Position numbers and translations under genes: made by a program. Under the pieces are notes generated by a model, which was given only the letters and a program-made list of their open reading frames with translations, ran no database searches and was not told the origin of the DNA. A stretch of DNA of 64,000 bases from Medicago truncatula (taxonomy: Eukaryota; Streptophyta; Magnoliopsida; Fabales; Fabaceae): positions 8,380,001 to 8,444,000 of the forward strand of contig NC_053043.1 in NCBI RefSeq assembly GCF_003473485.1, written 5' to 3'. The number at the start of each line of letters is the position of its first letter. Position 1 is the first letter of the stretch. Positions 22,979 to 34,846 of this stretch are shown here, piece after piece.

Positions 22979-23442
22979 TAATAATATAGATATATACACA
23001 AGCTTGTTAAAAAAAAATATAGATATATACACAGCCAGGCCAACATGTTAAAGGATATTTTTGACACACGTCATTAACTAATCCATTATTGCTACATCAC
23101 TATATGATATTAATTTTTTTTAGTGATATATTTGTTGTCATTTTAGATAAGAGACAAAATATAAGTGTAGGGTAGTCGTAAGCATATAGGGAACAATCTG
23201 CTAAGTTGCCAAGGAGGGTGTGGACTGTGGACGAGGAAAGGAAACTGTATAGCCAAGTGCGAGAGGCTTGAAGCATAGAGTTGAAAGATTTGTAAAGTAC
23301 ATACCAGCAATAAATAACATTGTGGCCATGAATGTCTACCACACACTTGATAAGGAGGGTGTGAGTGACAAGTGTATACCCTAAATATTGAAGTCTGCTA
23401 CTCTCAACTTCGATGGACTAGTTTGGGTTATTAGAAAGAAGG

Positions 23443-23597
23443 GTTAGTTAATTTTTTTATCCCTATAAATATCTGCAGTTTTGTTTTTAGTCGTTATAAA
23501 AATAAATCACACTTTTTATCCTAAAAAATGTGATTTATTTTTATAGCGACTAAAAACAAAACTGCAGATATTTATAAGGCCTAAAAACTTAATTAAC
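23443..23597. repeat. 155-bp near-perfect hairpin (fold-back element)
   Basis: Two arms of about 70 bp are reverse complements around a central spacer of roughly 15 bp. The inner 48 bp, including ATCTGCAGTTTTGTTTTTAG, match with only one mismatch. The outer 25 bp match imperfectly. It has no coding capacity. Such fold-back MITEs form long stems if transcribed and can give rise to small RNAs. Confidence 0.8.
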
Positions 23598-24439
23598 TTT
23601 AGAAAGAAAAATGGAGCCACGAAGCCCAACGTCGAACCTAGTAGTAGGAGAAGACCAAATATAAAGAAGTAAAATACAATAACTTTTTTAAATTAATATA
23701 TTATATTTAATTTAAGGACAATGCTATCCAATGCCCCCGAGACATTGGTTAAGAAGCAATAAATGAACATGCAATAAATGAATCAATCCCACTAGTTTTA
23801 CCTCTATTAAAGTGAAAAATAAATAAACTAATTAAAATAAGGAAAATGTGCATTCAATACGTTGTCAAATTTCCTATTTTGAGATACAAGCATTAAATTC
23901 TTTTACTTCTTTTTCCTTCAAAAAAAGCATTGAATTCTTTTTTTTTTAAACAATTCATAAAGAATTCACGGAGGTTCAAAAGAAAAAAAAAATGATTCAT
24001 AAAAAATTTACGGAAAAAAGAAAATTCATTTGAGTAAAATCCACGTGAAAAAAATAATAATTGTTAAGAAATGAAAATAATACACCTCTCTTTTATTTTA
24101 ATTAGTTAATTATTTAAAGGAAAGAAAATCATATTTTTAATAGGATAAGGAAGTAAAATCCACGTGAAAAATAAAGGTAAAACAAAGGTAAAATAAAGGA
24201 AAGGAAATTTGATATAGTATTAAATACAACTTTATTTTATTTTAATTAATTGACTTATTTATCACTTTAATTAAGGTAAAATAAATATAATCTATTCATT
24301 TATTACTTCTTAACCAGTGCCCCGGGAGCACCGGTTAGCAGTACCCTTTATTTATAAGAAAAAAATAATTTTGCTTACGTAAACTGTAAATTAAAGCAAC
24401 ATTAAAAGAAAACTCAAGAGAACCCATAATTGAGTCATA

Positions 24440-24701
24440 TACTCCCTCTGTCCCGCAATAAATGATCTGTTTGAAAATGTGCAATTTTGACCTAACTTAC
24501 TTTGACCATATTTTTCTACTAATATACAAAGATAAATAATATCATATAAGATGTCGTTAGATTCGTCTCGATGAGTATTTTCAAAATATCAAATTTTCAT
24601 AATTTTTTCCAATATATTATTCAAGATATTTAAACTTAAAATTACACATTGATATACGTAATTGGGTCAACTGTGTCACTTATTAAGGGACGGATGGAGT
24701 A
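24440..24701. mobile_element. Stowaway-like (Tc1/mariner) MITE
   Basis: The ends are TACTCCCTCTGTCCC and, reversed, TACTCCATCCGTCCC, with the next dozen bases (AATAA(A/G)TGA) also inverted. TA stands at both edges as the target duplication. At about 260 bp it has the typical size and AT-rich interior. Confidence 0.85.
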
Positions 24702-25950
24702 TTAATTAATTTTTTTAAGAAGTTGAGTCATAACAAATTTCTTTCCAAATAAAAAAACTAACAATTATTCTAACTTTCGGAGTTTGAGTTGGGTTTGAAA
24801 TGTAAAAAATTAGAAATTAAGACAAACAATACTTGATCTTTTGTCATAATAGAGAATTGATTGTGGCAAGAAGCCAGAAACTATAGGTTGTATAGTTTTG
24901 CTTAGAATCAATTTTAAGATGAAGAATAATTTTACATATGAAGAACCAAACATCATTTTATCACATTAAAATCACGTTAAACTATTAAAATCACGTTAAG
25001 CCAGAAGCCATAATTGTGTGTTTGGATCATTAATATTTGAAGATCAATGTTAATTGACATGGCTTTCTCATATAGTCGAAGATCAAAAGGAACTTACTAA
25101 GCTATATAGTTTTGAATTTGAGGAAAAATTGAACATTAATCTAATTTGCATTGAAATATTGAGTTTTTTATTTTAATTTGTTGGGTTTGATGTTGAAAGT
25201 GATGAACGAAGATGATGATTTTTTTTTAGAATTTTTGGATTTGATGATGAATGTGATGAATGTTAACATTTTTTTTAAAAAAAAAATATGACGGTGAGGA
25301 TTTATTTATTTAAGGGACTCAAGTTAAGGGGACCAAAATGTAAAATTAATTAGTTAGAAGACCAAAATGAAAAACAACAAATAAGTTAAGGGACTCAATA
25401 TGCAATTTACCCTAAAACAAATTACAAGTCTCTATTTATATCTCAAACACAAACACTTAGTTGTTAGCTAAGCATCTTAGAATTTAAGTTGATCCTAACT
25501 CAATTCTATGAAATCAACTTGTAAGATGAGGATTGTATCCGCTTATACACATGTAAATGTTCAAATCATCTCTCATATAATGTGAGACTCATGGAACAAT
25601 GTCGGAACATATAAAACGTGACTCGAGCGCCTCACTGGTGAAAACCTAATACCAGATAATCCAACAGATCTCGGATAAAAACATAACAAATATCATTATT
25701 CATTCATTACTCTATACAAAATTCAATTATATATGATGCATAGAAGAAATCCAAGTGGGCAGTAGTAGTTGGTTGGCTTTACTACTTCGTGGTCCCTATT
25801 GATCGTTGAAACAAGCCAAGGCAGCCAAACTTGTTGAAATTTATTAATTAGAGAATACATAGAAAGTCAATAAAAAGGCCAAGTCTAATCTAATGTTACG
25901 GTTGCTCATGACTTCTTCCCATCTATTCTAATTTTGATCCATTTCATTCC
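24702..25950. other. Gene-free stretch upstream of G2
   Basis: No gene is seen. The stretch 25455-25660 contains a phrase (AACTTGTAAGATGAGGATTG, then CTCTCATATAATGTGAGACT) that I associate with a dispersed legume repeat but cannot assign. The last 200 bases are the G2 promoter, which does not resemble the G3/G6/G7 upstream block. Confidence 0.45.
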
Positions 25951-25955
25951 TCTGT

Positions 25956-25968
25956 CTATATATATACC
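25956..25968 (+). promoter_or_regulatory. TATA box of G2
   Basis: CTATATATATACC stands about 125 bases before the G2 start codon, and a CT/CA-rich leader follows. Confidence 0.6.
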
Positions 25969-26089
25969 ACTCACTCCCATTCATTGTTTTCATAAACTCT
26001 CATCTTTTATCAAAAAAATAAAACAATAAACTCTCATCTACAATTCATACACAAATTTTTTAAGCTCTCAATTCTCATCAATACAATAC

Positions 26090-27361
26090 ATGGTTTGTTT
26101 ACAAATCTCAGCAGCAGCTAATTTATGTTCTTTGAGGACAGTTAATGCTGCTATCCATCTTCCAAAACTACCAAGTTTGTCTAATTTATCAATTCCACAA
26201 TTATCAAAAACAAGAAAACTAATTGAGGAATTTAATGGATCCAAAGATCAAATAGAAAGGAATAATAATGTTGTCCTCACAACACAATCACATGATGAGT
26301 TGTACAGACAAAACAATAAGAAGTCAAATGCTATTATTAAATTATATGCAATCTTGGAAGCAGTTTCTGATAGAGTTGAAATGCATCAAAACATTGGCGA
26401 ACAGCGTAACAATTGGAACACTCTTCTCTTGAACTCCATCAACATGATTACTCTTACTGCTACAACCATGTCTGGTGTTGCTGCTACTGCTGCAGCTACT
26501 TGCTCTGATTCATCACTTTTGGCTTTGAAGTTATCTTCTGCTCTTTTATTCTCTGCAGCCACTGGATTGTTGCTTATCATGAACAAAATCCAACCTTCTC
26601 AATTGGCCGAGGAACAAAGAAATGCTACAAGATTGTTCAAGCAACTTCAAAGTCAAATCCAAACTAAAATTGCTATAGGAAATCCTACCGAGGAAGATGT
26701 CAAAGATGCAATGGAAAAGGTTTTGGCACTTGATAAAGCATACCCTCTTCCTTTATTGGGAGCAATGCTTGAAAAATACCCTTCAAAATTTGAACCTGCT
26801 AATTGGTGGCCTATGTCAAAAAAGGTAAAAACACAAAGCAAGAAAATGGGGAAAATGAATAATGGGTGGAGTAAAGAATTGGAAATGGAAATGAGGGAAG
26901 TTGTTGAAGTGATAAAGAGAAAAGACGCTGAAGATTATGACAGACTTGGAAACATAGCATTGAAGGTAAACAAGAGTTTGGCAATTGCAGGGCCATTGCT
27001 CACAGGAATTGCAGCTATTGGATCGACATTTGTAGGTAGTGGTTCTTTGGCTGCTTTTGTTCCTCTTTTGGCTGGTTCATTGGCTTCTGTAATTAATACT
27101 TTTGAGCATGGTGGACAAGTTGGCATGGTTTTTGAAATGTATAGAGCTTCTGGTGGTTTCTTCAACTTGATAGAAACTTCAATTGATTCAACTTTGGGAG
27201 AGAAAGATTTAGAGAAAAGAGAAAATGGAGAGCTATTTGAAATGAAAATGGCTTTGCAATTGGGAAGAAGTGTATCAGAGCTGAGGGAACTTGCCTCAAA
27301 ATCAGCTTCTTGTCGCATGGAAGGTATCGAAATTGATGAATTTGCCAGCAAGCTATTCTGA
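26090..27361 (+). CDS. G2: 'F-box At4g22030-like' family protein, putative organelle membrane protein
   Basis: One exon of 423 codons, starting at the first ATG after the TATA box at 25956. The N-terminus is MVCLQISAAANLCSLRTVNA, followed by IHLPKLPSL and the TRKLIEEFNG motif. The order then follows G1: AILEAVSDRVEMHQNIGEQR, a hydrophobic pair with the variable Ala/Thr/Cys insert (GVAATAAATCSDSS), [16 protein letters not shown], a Lys-rich linker (KKVKTQSKKMGKMNNG), and the second hydrophobic pair. It ends DEFASKLF. No F-box is visible. It is the likely donor type for the 3' half of G7, which shares its C-terminal sequence and 3' flank. The cellular role is unknown. Confidence 0.85.
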   Translation: MVCLQISAAANLCSLRTVNAAIHLPKLPSLSNLSIPQLSKTRKLIEEFNGSKDQIERNNNVVLTTQSHDELYRQNNKKSNAIIKLYAILEAVSDRVEMHQNIGEQRNNWNTLLLNSINMITLTATTMSGVAATAAATCSDSSLLALKLSSALLFSAATGLLLIMNKIQPSQLAEEQRNATRLFKQLQSQIQTKIAIGNPTEEDVKDAMEKVLALDKAYPLPLLGAMLEKYPSKFEPANWWPMSKKVKTQSKKMGKMNNGWSKELEMEMREVVEVIKRKDAEDYDRLGNIALKVNKSLAIAGPLLTGIAAIGSTFVGSGSLAAFVPLLAGSLASVINTFEHGGQVGMVFEMYRASGGFFNLIETSIDSTLGEKDLEKRENGELFEMKMALQLGRSVSELRELASKSASCRMEGIEIDEFASKLF

Positions 27362-27601
27362 GATAATCTTCAAGACTAACACATTATTTTTGTTCTTTCA
27401 TGTATAGATTCCTATTCACATTCTTTTATTATTTTATGTATAAACATTGTTAGTCCTTTGACATAGAAAGCAAATGTAAATATAGACAACATAGATCTGA
27501 TTTTGCATATATAATTTCTAACTTCATCCTCTAATTGAGTAGGAGCACTGATAAATATATTCTTTTCCCAATTTGTTTCATTTAGTCTCTTGTTATCGAA
27601 C

Positions 27602-27930
27602 TTAGAAGTTGCAATTCATGCACCCAATGTATGCCATGTAAATTCCCATTGCTTCACCAATGTCTGTAGAAACAATCGGGTTAGACCATAATGTTTTGGC
27701 TAGAACGAAATTCCCTTTGTCGTCTTGGGTACACATCCCAAACTCAACACAATTCAAGGATGCGGAGAAGGATGCGTCTTTGAAGGGATCCTCGGCCGGT
27801 TTTCTCCATATTACATTTGTTTGCAACGCGTTCATGTGCCGGTTTTCTGTTATATATACCAGAGCTGTTCGTGGTGACAACTGTTGTCCCGGACTGTACT
27901 TTAAAAGACGACCTTTATTCCCCTTTCTTT
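27602..27930 (-). mobile_element. LINE-type RNase H domain fragment
   Basis: The minus strand reads NVIWRKPAEDPFKDASFSAS and then FGMCTQDDKGNFVLAKTLWS and DIGEAMGIY. This is the reverse-transcriptase-associated RNase H (RVT_3) region of plant LINEs, with the first Asp of the active site in DASF. Nothing of the upstream polymerase is attached. It is a fragment, not a host gene. Confidence 0.65.
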
Positions 27931-27999
27931 GTATTTATAACAAAAAATAGTTCAAATACATTGCATGATAAACGAAGATAATCCAACTATGTCGACACC

Positions 28000-28780
28000 C
28001 TGCACCTCTTGGCCACCACCTACCTAAGCACTCAAGAAAGAGTTTTGCTATTTGTTGCGAGCGGCACAATCTTGAATACATTATACATTGCAAATATATT
28101 TCGACTGATAGATCCTCTTTTCACACAATACATGAGTGGATTTATATAAATTAAACATGATATGATAAGATTTTATCATGTCTTTGTTAAATCAAATTTT
28201 TATCCAATTATGTTTTTCTATCCAATTCTGGTATATCAAAATGACATCACTTGTGCCATTAGTTTTAGTTACTCCACTTCAGAACTACATACTATAAATC
28301 CCCAAAGCAGAATATGATTACCACATGCGGTAAAACTCTCCTTGAAGATTTTTTTTTTTGTTGTCAAATAACTTAGTAACGAGAACCATATATCTTAAGT
28401 ATGGAAAAGTGTATAATCGTAGGGTTCGAACTTGCACCCCAACTAATCAAATGTTTATGCAACTATCAACCGAACAATACTTACAAAATCTCCTTCAAGA
28501 GGTCAAAAGAAGTCGAAAGAAACATCTAATGAAGTCGAAAGAAACTTGAACTACATCATCTCATCTCATCTCATATAAATTAAACACCATTGAATTTACT
28601 AGCTAATGCCATTTAGATGTTAGTTAAAGAAATAATAAACCATTTGTTAATGAAAAAATATCTCTAATTCTCTATGTCTATTTCACTAATATTCTCGGAC
28701 AAAATCGTTTTTCTGTAGTGCCAAATCTGAATTCAATAGTTTATTTAGTTGAGAACAATTCTGAATTTGATGGTGGATTG
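28000..28780. other. Gene-free AT-rich stretch
   Basis: No supported gene. The sequence near 28040-28110 faintly resembles further LINE tail. A tandem CATCTCAT motif stands at about 28556-28575. Confidence 0.4.
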
Positions 28781-29345
28781 GTTTAAATTTAGGTTGATAT
28801 CCTCTTTGGACTTTTTAGGTTTCTTTTTGTTTTGAAAGAATTGACTTTTTAGGTTGACTTGACATGCTTGATAACAAATTAATTTCAAATATTATTTTTC
28901 CCCAGTCTTCAAATTTTATTTGATAACAAATTAATCAAACAAATTAAGTCCTCACAGAAGAGATATAATAACGAATTGAAAATTCAATTTTTTTAATTTG
29001 AACTTTATAATGTTGAACATTTTAAGACTTATGGTATGGCCAGTTGAGTCAAAACAATGTTGGTTTGGCCAAATCCAAAGACACTTCAAAATAAAAGACA
29101 TTTCTAAAATGGAGCATTAGCCATAGCTTATATTGACAAATTAAAAGTAAAAATTGAAAATTGGTGAATGAAGAGAAAAAGTCGTCCACAACTCTAATTT
29201 GTAGTAGGCTATTTACCAAGCTACTACGTAGTTTCGTATTTCTTTGCATATATCGCAGTACTATTGTGCAGTTATGGTTTTATTTTTACTATGTCGTATG
29301 TTGAATGAGACCCAAACTAAGGGATAAGGCTGCGAATTTTGAAGA
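28780..29345 (+). promoter_or_regulatory. Orphan copy of the G3/G6/G7 upstream region
   Basis: This segment shares ordered blocks with the upstream DNA of G3, G6 and G7. One is ACGAATTGAAAATTCAATTT (also at 43944, upstream of G3). Another, AAGACATTTCTAAAATGGAGC followed by TTAGCCATA, is also before G6. A third, ACCAAGCTACTACGTAGTTT, is also before G6 and G7. A fourth is TACTATGTCGTATGTTGA, followed by CCCAAACTAAGG. It would drive a gene to its right, but no family member follows. The next gene is the 3' end of the P450 on the opposite strand. It looks like a relic of a deleted family copy. Confidence 0.7.
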
Positions 29346-29838
29346 GACTATGGATGTGTTTGTTTTATATTTTTTAAAAATAGATTGTGTTATAAAAATC
29401 TAGATATTTTTGTTAGAGATTTGAAAAAATATATATATATATGTTATTTGTGTTTCTTTATATAAAACACATAGTATTAAAACACAAAATCTAGATATGT
29501 GTTACAAATTTTCCTTTAACAACGCATATTATTGTTCAAATTTGAATTTTAAAGCATAAAACATGAATAATTAAATTTAAATTTGGATAACATATAGATG
29601 GTGATAACTCCATTAAGTGTCATGCACTTCGTGACAGATGGTGACATCTCTAACTATCAAATCCATGATGTGCTTCACACTTGTCGCCAAACGCTGTATG
29701 AGCTTAGTGGTACCTGTAGGTGCAAGAAAACATGACACAATTGATATGAGTTTTCAGTGAAAGAAAATATTATAGATGCTAAAAGTGACACACTATGTAA
29801 TAAAATTCATACCTTAAAATCTTACTGTGATGCTGCTT
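29346..29838. other. 3' flank of the P450 gene
   Basis: AT-rich, with no gene. A (AT)-rich stretch with TATATATATA is at 29431-29443. The first part adjoins the broken end of the orphan upstream region. Confidence 0.5.
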
Positions 29839-32800
29839 TTATGCTTTCACTTTGCGTAGAATAACATGAGCACCCTTTTCTGGCTGAATAGTCATCACTA
29901 AATTTGGAGTATGAGCATAGGTTGGAGAAAGTTCAAAATAGAAATTTTGTAAAATCATTGACACTGCCATCTTTGCTTCCAATAGGGAAAAGTTTTGTCC
30001 CATGCAAACTCTAGGACCCCCTCCAAATGGAAAATATATAAATCTACCATTTGTTGCTTTGGAAATTCCTTCAGCAAATCTCTCAGGATTGAACATCTTT
30101 GCATCATCACCCCATAGTTCATTGTTATGTTGAAGCAAAATAATTGGTAAGAAAACTTCCACTCCAGCAGGTACTTCCATGTTTCCAAACTTTATGTCTT
30201 TGCCAACATATCGAGTAACACCAAATGCTGGTGGATACAACCTTAGAACCTCATACAAAATCATAGGGAGCTGTCACAAAAAGATTTATGCTATCAATAA
30301 GTGAGTCCAATAAAGTTTATATATTTTTAATCTGAGCGGATCAATCCCACCGCACACTTAAAGTCAGAGCATGGACTCGCCCACTGAGATTGGCATCAGG
30401 AGGAATCAATCAAACCTGAGACCTTGAGATGAATAGACTTCAAGATTTCAAGCCAACCACTAAGTCAACCTCAAATGGGTTCAAAAGATGCAATTTTTAA
30501 AGGAAAAATACAAGAAGATACAGCTAATACATTAAAATACTTACAATCTTAAGTTTATTTAGTCCTTCATAGTCTGGTTTTTTGTTGCCAAATATTTGTA
30601 ATACTTCCTCCCTAGCACGTTCTTGCCAATCAGGGTACCTACTCAACAATATCATTGTCCAAACAAGCATAGTTGAAGTAGATTCTTGCCCTGCCAAGTA
30701 GAATAACTTGCATTCCCCCACTACATCTTCAAGACTCATTCCCATATTCTTGTTGTTTCCATGATCTCTAATTTCTTGGTGGTTTGACTCTAGAAGAAGA
30801 CCTAACAAGTCATTCTCAGTTGCTTCACCTGCCTTCATTGCTTTCTCTCTTTTGTTAATTATATATCTAAGAGAAGAATCTATATCTTTTTCAATTTCAT
30901 GCATCCTCCTTTGAGTAGCTGTAGGTATAAACCTACAAGTAAAAATAGTAGTCATGTAAAACTAGCCTCTTTTTAAAAATCTTGAAGTAATGATAGAAAT
31001 TATGATATGAACATTAGTCTTACCTCCATAAAGGGATTAAAGATTTCACTAGATTTTTCATAACAAGTTCACCTTGCTCTCTTTGAAGATCAAATATTCT
31101 TTTTCCTTCTTCGTAACTACTTCCAAATGCGTTTCGAGAAATAACATCACTTGTCAAATTCTGTAGGGAAGGCCATATGTCTATTTCACCTGATCCATCT
31201 GATGACAACGTTGACTCCCATTTGCTAATCATATCAATGCAACTTGTGAGGAAACTTGGTGCCATGATCTGTGGTGTAATAAGAAAGAAACAACCAAAGG
31301 ATTCAAATTTTGTGTCAAACTAAGTACTTGTAGCTTATAAACAAAATTATGTATCTTGCAGGGACAGATGCAGAAATATCGAATAGTGAAGGCATCATAT
31401 ATCTCTTTCAACGATATGTCACTTGCATAGTTTTAAATGAATGGTAAAAAATTATTTTGGTCATAAATGTGTGATGCATATGAATTTAAAGAAAATCACA
31501 TTCTCAAATATCTCTTTAGTAATTTTATTTATCAAATTAACTTGCAAAAACTATATTCGAGGAACAAATTAACTGATTAAAGAGACATTTTTAAGGACTG
31601 TGATTGACTGCAGTTGGCAACTTGCCACATTCACGCAGTCATGCATTTTCGATCGTCCGATTATGATCGGATGGTCCTGATTTGAGAACAGAATTATAAA
31701 TAAAAATTAAATAATTTTTTCTGAGCTACTTGATCAAGATCAGACGGTTATTAAAGTAATGAATGTGTGAAAAACTTGACTGCATTAAATCATAATTACA
31801 CGTTTAAAGAGGAGTATTAGAGATAACGAAATATGTATTCACTAAATTTTAACGTTACCTATTTTAAGTTAAAAAGAAAATTGCAACTAACTTTTGTTTT
31901 GGAAAAGACGAAAATCACCTTAGATAACTATCATGGAGAAAATCTTTGAAGTCACAAACGCATAGTGTTTGAGCACACACACCTTACAATATTTTTTTTA
32001 ATAATGAAAAAAAAATTGATATCAAAATGATTTAGTATTTCAAGAAATGACATTTTTATATGTGTATGACCAAACACTATTCTTGTGACTATGGAAGAAT
32101 GCCTCGGTATCATGATCTATGCGGGATGGATGGATGTTCTCGCAACATATAGCATTTTTCTTAAAAAAATATCAAAACATAGTGGAGTCACAATTTATAA
32201 TATAGATCAGGTTCATTTCTTTTTTTAATGTATTAAGTAAGTACTAAAGTTTATTTATTTTCTAAAACCAAGTATAGGCCAAGGCCTACACACCATCTCA
32301 CTTGGGTCAGTCCCTAAAACTTTGTACTCCCTCCGTCCCTGAATAAGTGATCTATTTGACCATTTCACACAGATTAAGAAAAATGTAAAGATGAAAGAAA
32401 TAGAGTGATACTTTTACTGAGTTGCCCTTGTCATTATTTTGAAACTTTTTCATTTTTAAGTAATGATTACTTTCTTTGTTCCACTACAAATTTTAACATG
32501 AAGACCACAAAAAGTATTTATAAGGGGTAAATCTGTCAAATTTTATTTAGAAATTTGAGAAGGTCAAGTATCGTGGGACAAATATTTTTTACAAATAGGT
32601 ACGTGTATTTTGCAGATAAACAAAGGAAAATAGAGACATGCTTGAACCAATTTATAAATATCTAGTTAAAAGAAAATAACCTTCAATTTTTCTAACTGGA
32701 AAGCAGCGTTCATTAACCTTCTATGCTTTCTCCACTTTTCTCCCTCGTGAATTATAAGACCACTAAATAGAAATTTGAAAATCTCATATTTTGGCTTTTG

Positions 32801-33318
32801 TAATTCAGAAGTTCTGTTTAAGACATCTTTTATTAGCTCTGGTTCTGTGAGAATCAGCCTTGGTGTTGTTCCAGACCAAATGAAAGGATTCTTCCCTGCA
32901 TTGAATTACATTTAAAAGGTTAAAAAATATATATATATATACCGTAAACATATTATTTTTTATTTTATTAAACTCCTAAGGCTTGTGACCATGTAAGTAA
33001 GTGTTGCTCGATTGAGTAAAGAATAACGTACGTACCGTAAATTTGAACAAGTTGTTGAATGTAGGGAATGACACGAGGGATTATATCATCCGACAGTTCC
33101 ATGGGTTTGGATTTGGCTTTCTTTCCCATCTTATATGAATCCTTCAAGTCCCCAAGCACAAGTCTATAAGAATTTCCATTACATCCTTGTTCTCGTAAGA
33201 GCTTCTCTAGCCTCTTTGGCTTCAACCAAATCCAATTCAGTACTCTCCATGTGTATACTAAACCAAGTGTTACAGTGATGAGAATTATGCCATAATATAT
33301 GGCCAATGATGCTTCCAT
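29839..33318 (-). CDS. CYP72A: Cytochrome P450, CYP72A subfamily (five exons)
   Basis: Exons on the minus strand: 33318-33036, 32895-32681, 31268-31024, 30932-30545 and 30270-29839. All introns start GT and end AG. The phases join without error into 520 residues, the usual CYP72A length. Residues 5-25 are the membrane anchor that holds the enzyme on the endoplasmic reticulum. The oxygen-binding I-helix motif AGQEST is at 328-333, the ExxR motif EVLR at 384-387 and PERF at 439-442. The haem loop FPFGGGPRVCMG is at about 457-468, with the haem-ligand Cys at 466. Family knowledge: CYP72A enzymes oxidise terpenoids, and legume members oxidise oleanane triterpenes for saponins. From memory the sequence is closest to Medicago CYP72A67 and CYP72A68, which act on that pathway, but I cannot fix the exact member. 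The TATA box is at 33439. The gene appears intact. Confidence 0.9.
32327..32590. repeat. Degenerate Stowaway-like MITE in P450 intron 2
   Basis: It starts TACTCCCTCCGTCCCTGAAT, the typical Stowaway tip, inside the 1.4-kb second intron. Only a weak counterpart (GTGGGACAAAT) is visible at about 32573, so the right end is decayed. Confidence 0.45.
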
Positions 33319-33438
33319 TTCTCTGCTTGTAGGTGATAAAAAGTAGTAGATAGAGAATAGAGAATGCAACAATGAAACCAAATTAAGTAGAGAATAGAGA
33401 ATTTATGGCCAGTGAATGATGCTTCATTTCTCTAATTG

Positions 33439-33446
33439 CTTTATAG
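33439..33446 (-). promoter_or_regulatory. TATA box of the CYP72A gene
   Basis: The minus strand reads CTATAAAG about 120 bases before the start codon at 33318. The leader between them contains a duplicated AGAGAATAGAGAAT motif. Confidence 0.6.
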
Positions 33447-33802
33447 AATTTGGTAGGTGTGGGCAAGTAAGAATCATTCATTATTGTTTGTGGGAGCATT
33501 GGTGTGGACGTGGGTTTTTCTTACCTTTTTACTGGTGTTTTGGAATCTAGTTGGTTGATCTCTGCTAAGAGAAACAGAAAGGGAAAGAGAAAGTGTGGGC
33601 AATAATAATAGTGGTTTGATTTCTATTAAAACAAACTTGATATTATTGACAAATGTATTTGGCTACCGCTTAAGTTTGTATATGTGATGGTCAACAACAA
33701 TATTAAAAGCATTATCTCTTCATTATGAATATTTAAATGAGCGTCACATGTACACATTGTTGATTTTGCGGCATGTTAATGTTACTATAAATTCAATTAG
33801 CA

Positions 33803-33951
33803 TACTCCATCCGTTTCAAAATATAAGCAAATTTAATTTTTTAGGTTCATTCAATTAATGACGTATGTGGTTTATATTATGAACCATATATATTATTAAT
33901 TGAATGAACCTAAAAAATAAAATTTACTTATATTTTGAGACGGAGGGAGTA
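33803..33951. mobile_element. 149-bp palindromic Stowaway-like MITE
   Basis: The ends TACTCCATCCGTTTCAAAAT and, reversed, TACTCCCTCCGTCTCAAAAT continue into matching arms (AGGTTCATTCAATTAAT) that meet near the centre. The whole element is one hairpin with TA at both edges. Confidence 0.85.
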
Positions 33952-34191
33952 CCATATAGGATAAATACATATGCTAATATATTGTCATGTCAATATAAAA
34001 ACATGTGAGTTATCATATTTACTAAATGTTCATATTATTATTAATATAATTTTTTTTTGAACAATATTATTAATATAATTTATTAAGTGGAATCTATTAA
34101 AATTAAAGAAGGGTGGTGCTTCCAAATCATCATTCTTTATAGCCTATAAAAAATGGTACTCCGTATAAATATAGTGAATGGTATGAAAGAA

Positions 34192-34336
34192 TCCCTCCGG
34201 TCACCATTATAAACAAAAATCTATATTTTAGATTCATTCATTTAATAATGTACATGGTCTTTATTATAGATCACATACATCATTAAATAAATGAATCTAA
34301 AATGTAGTTTTTTGCTTATATTAATAACCGGAGAGT
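34192..34336. mobile_element. Palindromic CTCCGGTCA-type MITE, followed by half of another
   Basis: The left arm begins CCCTCCGGTCACCATTATAA and the right arm ends AATAACCGGAGAG. Both contain TAGATTCATT(C/T)ATTTAATAATG-like cores, so the unit is a hairpin. A right half of a related element (AATGAATTTAAAATG ... CGGGAGGGAG) follows at about 34377-34431. Confidence 0.8.
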
Positions 34337-34590
34337 ATGTGTCTTCCCATAATATTTTTGTAAAAATTACCATATTAATGAATGAATTTAAAATGCAAAA
34401 TTTTGTTTATAATAACGACGGGAGGGAGAGTGTAAGATGTTTCCTACATAATGTAGGATTATCACAACAACGTACTACACTCATTCCTACATTAATGCAG
34501 CACGTCTTCTGGTTCCTACCGTCATGTGTGGGCATGCCTTACAAAAAATATTAGTGTTCCCCAAAAAAAAAAAGTCATAAATGTTTATAA

Positions 34591-34660
34591 TACTCGTGCA
34601 TCTCGAGGGTAATGTACTCGTGCATCTCGAGGGTCATTACTCGTGTATCTCGTGACTAAT
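34591..34660. repeat. Three-copy short tandem repeat
   Basis: TACTCGTGCATCTCGAGGGT recurs at 34591 and 34615, and in altered form at 34638, a period of 23-24 bp. Each unit contains a CTCGAG or CTCGTG word. It is otherwise unremarkable. Confidence 0.7.
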
Positions 34661-34846
34661 GGAATTCTCGCTCTACTTCTTAAAAATTGCACTATCACTT
34701 TTATCAACACAGATTTATCCTAACTTTTTTAGTTTTCAAAATAAAAAGACCAATTTATGTACTAAAACTTATATTCCCAAATAAATTGTAATTAAAACTT
34801 AATTTGAACTTCAAACAGTTCTCAATACTAATGGGAAAATAAATAT

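Noticed and set aside
26935-27351. A 138-codon minus-strand frame antisense to G2 (similar frames lie opposite G3, G6 and G7)
   Set aside because: It recurs in every family member because the coding strand is conserved. There is no independent start context or domain.
34591-34660. CRISPR-like array
   Set aside because: Three short units with almost no spacer, in a plant nuclear context, are a plain tandem repeat.
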